From NCBI GenBank assembly GCA_903890595.1, contig CAITBU010000436.1, positions 1 to 5,468 on the forward strand: a stretch of DNA of 5,468 bases, in the 5' to 3' direction. The translations under genes and the position numbers were made by a program. Positions 1 through 4,323 of this stretch are shown here, piece by piece. The notes beneath the pieces were generated by a model that saw only the letters and a list, made by a program, of their open reading frames with translations, made no database searches and was not told the DNA's origin. Each line of letters opens with the position of its first letter. Within the stretch, counting starts at the first letter, position 1. The stretch is from an uncultured Holophagaceae bacterium. Its GTDB lineage: Bacteria; Acidobacteriota; Holophagae; Holophagales; Holophagaceae.

Positions 1-1302
1 GTCCACCTGGGTGCCCACGGGCCGCACCTCCACGATGGGGTCCACCAGCCCCGTGGGGCGCACCACCTGCTCCACGAAGGCGCCGCCGCACTGGCGCAGC
101 TCATAGTCCCCGGGCGTGGCTGAGACGTAGACGACCTGTTTGACCCGGCTCTCAAACTCTTCGAACTTGAGCGGGCGGTTATCAAGGGCTGATGGGAGGC
201 GGAAGCCGTAGTCCACCAGGGTGGTCTTGCGGGCCCGGTCGCCGTTGTACATGCCGTGCAGCTGCCCCGTGGCCACGTGGCTCTCGTCCATGAAGACAAT
301 GAAGTCCTCGGGGAAGTAGTCCAGCAGCGTGTGCGGGGGCTGGCCCGGCTGGCGGCCGTCCAGGAAGCGGCTGTAGTTCTCGATGCCGCTGCAGTGGCCC
401 ATCTCCTTCATCATCTCCACGTCGTAGATCACGCGCTGGTGGAGGCGCTGGAGCTCGACGATCTTGCCCTCCGCCCGAAAGGCCTCTTCGCGGGCCTCGA
501 GCTCGGCCTTGATCTCCCGGATGGCGCTCTTCAGCTTGTCCTCGGGGGTCACGTAGTGGGTCTTGGGCCAGATGGTCAGCTCCTCCAGCTTCTCCAGCAC
601 CACGCCCCGCAGGGGATCGATCTTGGAGAGCCGCTCCACCTCGTCGCCCCACAGCTCGATGCGGTAGCCCACGTCCTCGTAGGCGGGGTAGACCTCCACC
701 ACGTCCCCCCGCACCCGGAAGTTGCCCGGCTCGAAGGCGATGTGGTTGCGCTGGTACTGGATGGCCACCAGGTCCCGCAGCAGCATGGCCCGGTCGATGG
801 TCTGGCCGGGGCGCAGAGTCACCGAGAGGTTCATGTAGGAGGAGGGATCGCCCAGGCCGTAGATGCAGCTGACGGAGGCGATGACGATGGTGTCCCGGCG
901 CTCCAGCAGGCAGCGGGTGGCGTTGAGGCGCAGCTTCTCCAGCTCCTCGTTGATCTTGGCGTCCTTGTCGATGAACAGGTCCCGCTCCGGGACATAGGCC
1001 TCGGGCTGGTAGTAGTCGTAGTAGCTGACGAAGTACTCCACCGCATTCTTGGGGAAGAACTGCTTGAACTCACTGAACAGCTGGGCCGCCAGCGTCTTGT
1101 TGGGCGCGAAGATGAGCGCCGGCCGGCCCGCCCGGGCGATGGTGCTGGCCATGGTGTAGGTCTTGCCGGACCCCGTCACCCCCAGCAGGGTCTGGCAGGC
1201 ATCCCCCCGCCGCAGCCCCTCCACCAGCTGCGCAATGGCCTCCGGCTGGTCACCGGCCGGCTCGTAGGGCGCATGCAGTTCAAACGGGATCGCTTTAGCC
1301 AT
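1..1302 (-). CDS. uvrB: UvrABC system protein B (excinuclease subunit UvrB), 3' part outside window
   Basis: UvrB is the damage-verifying, helicase-like subunit of nucleotide excision repair. It is loaded by UvrA and then recruits UvrC for incision. The frame is open from the ATG at 1302 to the left edge, giving 434 residues; E. coli UvrB has about 673, so roughly the N-terminal 65% is present. Visible motifs are Walker A GVTGSGKT (residues 41-48), the aromatic beta-hairpin segment YYDYYQPEAYVP (94-105) that clamps damaged DNA, SVSCIYGLGDP, the Walker B/DEAD-type DESH (339-342), and YVSATPGDYE near the left edge. The later helicase motifs and the C-terminal UVR domain would lie outside. The start is fixed by an in-frame TGA two codons upstream and fits the usual UvrB N-terminus (MAKAIPFELHAPYEPAGDQP). 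No good Shine-Dalgarno sequence precedes it; a hairpin plus U-rich run lies immediately upstream. The gene follows fabF by 46 bp on the same strand. Identity is very secure. Confidence 0.97.
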   Translation of the reverse strand, partial: MAKAIPFELHAPYEPAGDQPEAIAQLVEGLRRGDACQTLLGVTGSGKTYTMASTIARAGRPALIFAPNKTLAAQLFSEFKQFFPKNAVEYFVSYYDYYQPEAYVPERDLFIDKDAKINEELEKLRLNATRCLLERRDTIVIASVSCIYGLGDPSSYMNLSVTLRPGQTIDRAMLLRDLVAIQYQRNHIAFEPGNFRVRGDVVEVYPAYEDVGYRIELWGDEVERLSKIDPLRGVVLEKLEELTIWPKTHYVTPEDKLKSAIREIKAELEAREEAFRAEGKIVELQRLHQRVIYDVEMMKEMGHCSGIENYSRFLDGRQPGQPPHTLLDYFPEDFIVFMDESHVATGQLHGMYNGDRARKTTLVDYGFRLPSALDNRPLKFEEFESRVKQVVYVSATPGDYELRQCGGAFVEQVVRPTGLVDPIVEVRPVGTQVD

Positions 1303-1307
1303 GAGTC

Positions 1308-1337
1308 AAAATCAAACCACGAAGCCGGGCTCCGCGG
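1308..1337 (-). terminator. Hairpin with U-rich tail between fabF and uvrB (candidate terminator or attenuator)
   Basis: Read on the minus strand, CCGCGGAG (1330-1337) pairs with CTTCGTGG (1317-1324): eight pairs, two of them G-U, around the loop CCCGG. The stem is followed at once by TTTGATTTT (1308-1316). This is the shape of a modest intrinsic terminator placed 11 nt after the fabF stop codon. It ends only 5 nt before the uvrB ATG, so it may instead act as an attenuator or a structured leader, or be accidental. The wobble pairs and the interrupted U-run keep confidence low. Confidence 0.4.
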
Positions 1338-1348
1338 TGAACACGCTG

Positions 1349-2602
1349 CTACACCTTGCGGAGGATCAAGCACCCATTGGTGCCGCCGAACCCGAAGCCG
1401 TTGTTCATGGCGTACTCGGAGTCGAAGGTGCCGGCCACGTTGGCGGTGACATCCAGATTGCACTCGGGGTCCTGGCTGTCCACGTTGATGGTGGGGGGGA
1501 TCTTCCCGGTCTTCACGGCCAGGGCCGCCACGATGGTCTCCAGGCCGCCGGCGGCGCCCAGCAGGTGCCCATGCATGGACTTGCTGCTGCTGACCTTGAT
1601 CTTCTCGGCGTGGTCGCCAAAGACCTTACGGATGGCCATGCACTCCAGCTTGTCGCCCACGGGGGTGCTGGTGCCGTGCATGTTGACGTAGCCCACCTGC
1701 TCAGGGGCGATGTCCGCATCCTTCAGGGCCGCGCGCATGACGCGCTGACCACCCTCGCCCTCGGGGGCCGGGGTGGTGATGTGGTTGGCGTCCCCGCTCA
1801 TGCCATAGCCGGCAACTTCGGCGTAGATCTTCGCGCCGCGGGCCACGGCCAGCTCGTACTCCTCGAGGATGACGATGCCGGCACCCTCGCTCATGACGAA
1901 GCCATCCCGGCCCACGTCGAAGGGACGGGAGGCCCGCTCGGGCTCGTCGTTGCGGGTGCTGAGGGCGCGCATGGCCGCAAAGCCGCCCACGCCCAGCTCA
2001 TTCACCACGGAGTCACTGCCACCGGCCATCATGCGATCCGCATAGCCGAAGGCGATGAGCCGGGCCGCATCGCCGATGGCGTGGGCGCCCGTGGCACAAG
2101 CCGTGGCCACAGCGCTGTTAGGACCCTGCAGGCCGTACTTGATGCTGGCCTGGCCGCTGGCCAGGTTCACAATCAGGCTGGGGATGAAGAAGGGGCTGGT
2201 ACGGCGGGGGCCACGGTAGCCCCGGGCCTCATCCCAGATGGTGCTGAGGCCGCCGATGCCGCTGCCGATGTAGGTCCCGAAGGCCTCCCGCTCAGCCTTG
2301 GTGAGTTCGATCTTGTCGAAGCCCGCATCCACCCAGGCTTCAGCCGCCGCGCCCAGGGCGTAGTGGATGAAGATATCCATCTTCTTCTGCTCTTTCTTGT
2401 CGATGAACAGGTCCGGGTTGAAGCCCTTGACCTGCCCCGCGATCTTGCAGGTGAAGTCGGTGGTGTCGAAGCGGTCGATGAGCCCGATGCCGCTCTTCCC
2501 GGCAAGCAGGTTATCCCAGGTCTCAGGAACGGTCAGCCCGCAGGGGTTAACCGTACCCATTCCTGTAATCACGACACGGCGGCGCTGGACGGTCCTGGTC
2601 AT
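1349..2602 (-). CDS. fabF: 3-oxoacyl-[acyl-carrier-protein] synthase II (FabF, KAS II)
   Basis: FabF is the cytosolic condensing enzyme of type II fatty-acid synthesis. It extends acyl-ACP with malonyl-ACP by decarboxylative Claisen condensation. The protein has 417 residues, close to E. coli FabF (about 413). The thiolase-fold catalytic set is complete: nucleophile Cys169 in TACATGAH, His309 in NMHGTSTPVGD, Lys341 in SSSKSM and His346 in GHLLGAAG. The glycine-rich NNGFGFGGTNG lies near the C-terminus, and the N-terminus RRVVITGMGTVNPCG is typical. Position 2602 is chosen over the upstream in-frame ATG at 2647 because it is preceded by AGGAGGTGA at good spacing, and because the longer version would begin inside a hairpin loop with residues foreign to the family. 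It follows acpP by 79 bp on the same strand, the common acpP-fabF order, so its carrier-protein substrate is encoded next door. The decarboxylating Cys-His-His pattern and neighbour favour FabF over FabB. Confidence 0.97.
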   Translation of the reverse strand: MTRTVQRRRVVITGMGTVNPCGLTVPETWDNLLAGKSGIGLIDRFDTTDFTCKIAGQVKGFNPDLFIDKKEQKKMDIFIHYALGAAAEAWVDAGFDKIELTKAEREAFGTYIGSGIGGLSTIWDEARGYRGPRRTSPFFIPSLIVNLASGQASIKYGLQGPNSAVATACATGAHAIGDAARLIAFGYADRMMAGGSDSVVNELGVGGFAAMRALSTRNDEPERASRPFDVGRDGFVMSEGAGIVILEEYELAVARGAKIYAEVAGYGMSGDANHITTPAPEGEGGQRVMRAALKDADIAPEQVGYVNMHGTSTPVGDKLECMAIRKVFGDHAEKIKVSSSKSMHGHLLGAAGGLETIVAALAVKTGKIPPTINVDSQDPECNLDVTANVAGTFDSEYAMNNGFGFGGTNGCLILRKV

Positions 2603-2606
2603 GGCC

Positions 2607-2615
2607 TCACCTCCT
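2607..2615 (-). promoter_or_regulatory. Shine-Dalgarno sequence of fabF (decides the start)
   Basis: On the minus strand the sequence AGGAGGTGA is a nine-base match to the usual 16S rRNA 3' tail. The AGGAGG core ends 7 nt before the ATG at 2602. This is the strongest ribosome binding site in the window and identifies the fabF start among the in-frame ATGs. Confidence 0.9.
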
Positions 2616-2630
2616 GGGGTCGAAATGCGA

Positions 2631-2666
2631 ACGTGCCGCAGGGCCATGGGGGGCTCTGCGGCACGT
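2631..2666 (-). promoter_or_regulatory. Perfect 11-bp inverted repeat (hairpin) between acpP and fabF
   Basis: ACGTGCCGCAG (2631-2641) and CTGCGGCACGT (2656-2666) are exact reverse complements separated by 14 bases. Inside the loop the minus-strand RNA can add three more G-C pairs after one mismatch, leaving a six-base loop. The structure begins 15 nt after the acpP stop and ends 15 nt before the fabF Shine-Dalgarno sequence. The bases after it on the minus strand (TTCGCATTTCG) are not a clean U-run, so a full intrinsic terminator is not well supported. An RNA-stabilising or processing hairpin, or a partial terminator that lowers fabF relative to acpP, fits better. Function is inferred. Confidence 0.7.
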
Positions 2667-2681
2667 CATGCTCGCGATGGC

Positions 2682-2921
2682 TTAACCCTTCGCGTGCTTC
2701 TCGATGTAGGCGATGGCGTCGCCCACAGTGCGAATCTTCTCCTGCTCGCTCTCAGGGATCTCGAGGCTGAAGGCCTCCTCGATCGCCATGATGATCTCGA
2801 CGGTGTCGAGGCTGTCAGCGCCAAGGTCGTCCACGAAGTGGCTGGACTCGGAGATGGAATCTTCGGGCTTGGCCAACTGCTCGGCGATGATGGCAATAAC
2901 CTTCTTGCGTGCTTCGGCCAT
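2682..2921 (-). CDS. acpP: Acyl carrier protein (AcpP)
   Basis: AcpP is the small acidic cytosolic protein that carries growing acyl chains as thioesters on a 4'-phosphopantetheine arm during fatty-acid synthesis. The protein has 79 residues, the family norm, and is rich in Glu and Asp. The attachment Ser37 sits in the hallmark DDLGADSLDTVEI (residues 31-43), followed by the recognition-helix region IMAIEEAFSLEIPESE. The N-terminus MAEARKKVIAIIAEQL and the end VGDAIAYIEKHAKG also fit the four-helix fold. The ATG at 2921 is preceded by GGAGG with 7 nt spacing. The reading frame is open further upstream to 3257, but that extension has no ACP similarity and runs antisense into the recombinase gene. 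It is the first gene of a leftward cluster with fabF and uvrB; in many bacteria fabD and fabG lie upstream, but here a divergent recombinase does. Confidence 0.98.
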   Translation of the reverse strand: MAEARKKVIAIIAEQLAKPEDSISESSHFVDDLGADSLDTVEIIMAIEEAFSLEIPESEQEKIRTVGDAIAYIEKHAKG

Positions 2922-3053
2922 GATGGTTCCTCCAAACGAACCTGGAAACCGTAACACACCCCACGGGCAAAATCCAAACCCCGAGTAAAGGTCGCCGCCC
3001 TGCCCCGGTGTCAGAATGGCAGTGGGGCAATCCTTGCTCCGGAGAAAAGGCCC
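2922..3053. promoter_or_regulatory. Divergent intergenic region between acpP and xerD
   Basis: This 132-bp gap separates two divergent genes, so promoters for both directions are expected here. The acpP-proximal half (about 2940-2990) is clearly less GC-rich than the rest of the window. On the minus strand, TTGGAT followed after 18 nt by TACGGT is a weak sigma70-like candidate for acpP (three of six matches in each hexamer). I see no convincing promoter pair for xerD. The acpP Shine-Dalgarno GGAGG lies at 2929-2933 (minus strand). For xerD, GGAG (3041-3044) stands 9 nt before the ATG. A hairpin-forming segment lies at 3001-3029. The exact promoters are not resolved. Confidence 0.5.
3001..3029 (+). 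promoter_or_regulatory. Possible hairpin in the xerD leader
   Basis: TGCCCC (3001-3006) and GGGGCA (3024-3029) are exact reverse complements. In plus-strand RNA the inside continues with a G-U pair, one mismatch and five more pairs (one G-U) around a GAA loop at 3014-3016. The structure ends 24 nt before the xerD ATG, just upstream of the ribosome binding site. On the minus strand the wobble pairs are lost. Whether it lies in the transcript is unknown. Confidence 0.35.
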
Positions 3054-3992
3054 ATGCCCCGTCCCCGCACACTGGAAGAACCCGAGGAGGGCTGGCCCCT
3101 GGGCTGGGGTGCGGGCCTGGTGGAGTTCCGGACCTTCCTCGTGGTGGAGCGCGGGCTCTCTGCCAACACAGCTGCCGGCTACCTGTCGGATCTGGCCCAC
3201 CTGGCGGCCTGGGCGGTGGCCCGGGACCTGCCCTCGGTGACCCTCACCCGGGACCACCTCTCGGCCTTTCTGGCCTGGCAGCAGTCCCAGGGCAAGGCCC
3301 CCCGCAGCCTGGCTCGCATGAGCTCCAGCCTGCGGGCCTTCCTCACTTTCCTGCGCATGGAGGGCGGCGAGGGCGCTGGCCCCGAGGCCGTGGTGAAGGC
3401 GCCGCGGCCCCCGCGCATCCTGCCCCGCACCCTGGGCGAGAGCCAGGTGGAGGCCCTGCTCGCCGCCCCGGACACCGCCACGCCACTGGGTGTGCGGGAC
3501 CGGGCTTGGATCGAGCTCCTCTATGCCTCGGGCCTGCGGGTCTCAGAGCTGGCGGGCCTGCCGGCCCTGGCCATCTTCCTGGACGAGGGCTTCCTGAAGG
3601 TCGCGGGCAAGGGCCGCAAGGAGCGCCTGGTGCCCTTCGGCGCCAGCGCCGAGGTCTGGCTGCGAGCCTGGCTGGTCCTGCGGCCGGGCTTCCACCCCAA
3701 AAGCGCCGAGCTGTTCGTGGGTCAGCGGGGCGAGGGCCTCACCCGCCAGCACCTGTGGCGGCTCCTCAAGGGCTATGCCCGCCAGGCGGGCCTCCGCGCC
3801 GAGGCCGTGAGCCCCCACGTCCTGCGCCACGCCTTCGCCACGCACCTGCTGGACCACGGCGCCGACCTGCGGGCCGTGCAAGCCATGCTGGGCCACGCCG
3901 ACATCAGCACCACCCAGATCTATACCCACGTCCACCAGACCCGCCTCCGCGCCCTCTACGACCAGCTACACCCGCGGTCTGGTGGCGGTTAG
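3054..3992 (+). CDS. xerD: Site-specific tyrosine recombinase, XerC/XerD family (XerD-like)
   Basis: Xer recombinases resolve chromosome dimers at the dif site near the terminus by stepwise strand exchange, acting as a XerC/XerD pair under FtsK control. The protein has 312 residues, near the usual 295-310. The N-terminal SAM-like, core-DNA-binding domain covers roughly residues 20-103 (FRTFLVVERGLSANTAAGYLSDL). The catalytic domain holds the full set: Arg162 (ASGLRVSELAGL), Lys186 in the beta-hairpin (VAGKGRKERLVPFG), His255 and Arg258 (SPHVLRHAFATHLL), His281 (MLGHADISTTQIYTHV) and the nucleophile Tyr290. The C-terminal stretch, including LDHGADLRAVQ and the final HPRS, resembles XerD more than XerC, but the split cannot be proved from one gene. 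The start at 3054 has GGAG 9 nt upstream. It is divergent from acpP and has no phage or integron neighbours, which favours a housekeeping role over an integrase. I see no dif-like site in the window. Confidence 0.93.
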   Translation: MPRPRTLEEPEEGWPLGWGAGLVEFRTFLVVERGLSANTAAGYLSDLAHLAAWAVARDLPSVTLTRDHLSAFLAWQQSQGKAPRSLARMSSSLRAFLTFLRMEGGEGAGPEAVVKAPRPPRILPRTLGESQVEALLAAPDTATPLGVRDRAWIELLYASGLRVSELAGLPALAIFLDEGFLKVAGKGRKERLVPFGASAEVWLRAWLVLRPGFHPKSAELFVGQRGEGLTRQHLWRLLKGYARQAGLRAEAVSPHVLRHAFATHLLDHGADLRAVQAMLGHADISTTQIYTHVHQTRLRALYDQLHPRSGGG

Positions 3993-4064
3993 AGGTCCGT
4001 ATTTACCTTAGGCCCCGAAATAAGCAGCCCGTCGCCTGGGTCGCTTCAAACTGAAGAATTGAAC

Positions 4065-4100
4065 GCGGAGGACAGCCGAGGAGCAGAGGAAAGCGGAGAA
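4065..4100. repeat. Purine-rich block, four GCNGAGRA units
   Basis: GCGGAGGA (4065), GCCGAGGA (4075), GCAGAGGA (4083) and GCGGAGAA (4093) follow each other at steps of 10, 8 and 10 bases, averaging nine. The plus strand is almost all purine here. This is the first of the three sub-blocks of the composite element. Confidence 0.6.
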
Positions 4101-4140
4101 GAGCCTCATCTGCCGCACCCATGCAGGGAGGACGGCGCCC

Positions 4141-4167
4141 ATCTGCGTCATCTGCGAAATCTGCGGT
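4141..4167. repeat. Tandem 9-bp repeat, three ATCTGCGNN units
   Basis: ATCTGCGTC, ATCTGCGAA and ATCTGCGGT follow directly, sharing seven of nine bases in each copy. A degenerate copy, ATCTGCCG, occurs earlier at 4108-4115. This is the middle sub-block of the composite element. Confidence 0.8.
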
Positions 4168-4188
4168 TCCTCATTTGACCCGTAACGG

Positions 4189-4233
4189 TTGAACCAGCCT
4201 TCCTTCGTGGTCTTCGTGGTCTTCGTGGTTCAA
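4189..4233. repeat. Three perfect CTTCGTGGT tandem copies framed by an 8-bp inverted repeat
   Basis: CTTCGTGGT is repeated exactly three times at 4203-4229. The array is framed by TTGAACCA (4189-4196) and TGGTTCAA (4226-4233), which are perfect reverse complements, the right arm using the end of the third copy. The segment could fold into a stem with a loop of about 29 bases in RNA or single-stranded DNA. This is the last sub-block of the composite element, and its right arm overlaps the element's terminal inverted repeat. Confidence 0.8.
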
Positions 4234-4260
4234 ATCTTTTTCATCCAACCGAATCCACCC

Positions 4261-4287
4261 CCGCAACTGCCCGGTGGACCGGTGCGG
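4261..4287. promoter_or_regulatory. Nested dyad upstream of the WYL gene (candidate operator or leader hairpin)
   Basis: CCGGTGGACCGG (4271-4282) is an inverted repeat, CCGGT/ACCGG. It is nested within CCGCA (4261-4265) and TGCGG (4283-4287), with five unpaired bases on the left side. It sits 36-63 nt before the likely start of the WYL gene, where an operator for an autoregulating protein or a leader hairpin would be expected. In such GC-rich DNA, short dyads also arise by chance. Confidence 0.3.
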
Positions 4288-4323
4288 CGGTAATGGGGGA
4301 TGATGGGCCAGGAGCTTGACCCC

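Larger units (their letters stand above)
4053..4239. repeat. Composite intergenic repeat element with imperfect terminal inverted repeats
   Basis: The element is bounded by GAAGAATTGAAC (4053-4064) and, in inverse orientation, GTTCAAATCTTT (4228-4239); these match at 10 of 12 positions. Inside are three blocks built on units of about nine bases: a purine-rich block, an ATCTGCG block and a CTTCGTGGT block, listed separately. From memory, strings of these kinds recur between genes in many unrelated environmental bacteria and produce spurious NHEDHEDHE peptides when translated; I cannot verify that here. No transposase is present, so a MITE-like non-autonomous repeat, or a repetitive structured RNA/DNA element, is the best reading. 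Its function is unknown, and the exact borders are inferred from the inverted repeats. Confidence 0.6.
3993..4323. other. Gene-free intergenic region between xerD and the WYL gene
   Basis: This 331-bp stretch lacks a credible gene. It holds the composite repeat element (about 4053-4239) and a short dyad upstream of the WYL gene (4261-4287). No strong intrinsic terminator is visible after the xerD stop: AGGT/ACCT arms at 3992-4007 are only four bases and have no U-run. TTGACC at 4175-4180 resembles a -35 box, but nothing like a -10 box sits at the right distance. Open frames crossing this stretch are explained by the repeats. Confidence 0.75.

Noticed and set aside
256..1449. Long plus-strand open frame opposite uvrB
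   Set aside because: It lies antisense to a clear UvrB frame, has no family motifs, and its Leu/Val/His/Gly-rich composition is typical of the opposite strand of GC-rich genes.
2603..2647. Upstream start for fabF at 2647
   Set aside because: It lies inside the hairpin loop, lacks a Shine-Dalgarno sequence, and adds 15 residues absent from the family; 2602 has an excellent site.
1301..2770. Long plus-strand open frame opposite fabF and the end of acpP
   Set aside because: It overlaps genes with intact catalytic motifs on the other strand, has no recognisable domain, and crosses the acpP-fabF gap.
2922..3257. N-terminal extension of acpP to an ATG at 3257
   Set aside because: The extra residues have no ACP similarity and are antisense to xerD; the ATG at 2921 has a good ribosome binding site and gives the normal length.
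3008..4054. Plus-strand frame overlapping xerD
   Set aside because: It is a Gly/Pro/Ala/Arg-rich shifted frame of the recombinase gene; the frame at 3054-3992 carries every catalytic residue.
4065..4233. CRISPR array
   Set aside because: The units are only about nine bases, contiguous, without spacers, and of three different sequences.
4300..4323. Upstream starts for the WYL gene at 4300 and 4303
   Set aside because: No ribosome binding site precedes them, whereas AGGAG stands 9 nt before 4324. They cannot be fully excluded.
3993..4323. dif recombination site or mobile-element attachment site near xerD
   Set aside because: No sequence with the two 11-bp arms and 6-bp centre typical of dif was recognised, and no integrase-type cargo or tRNA is present.
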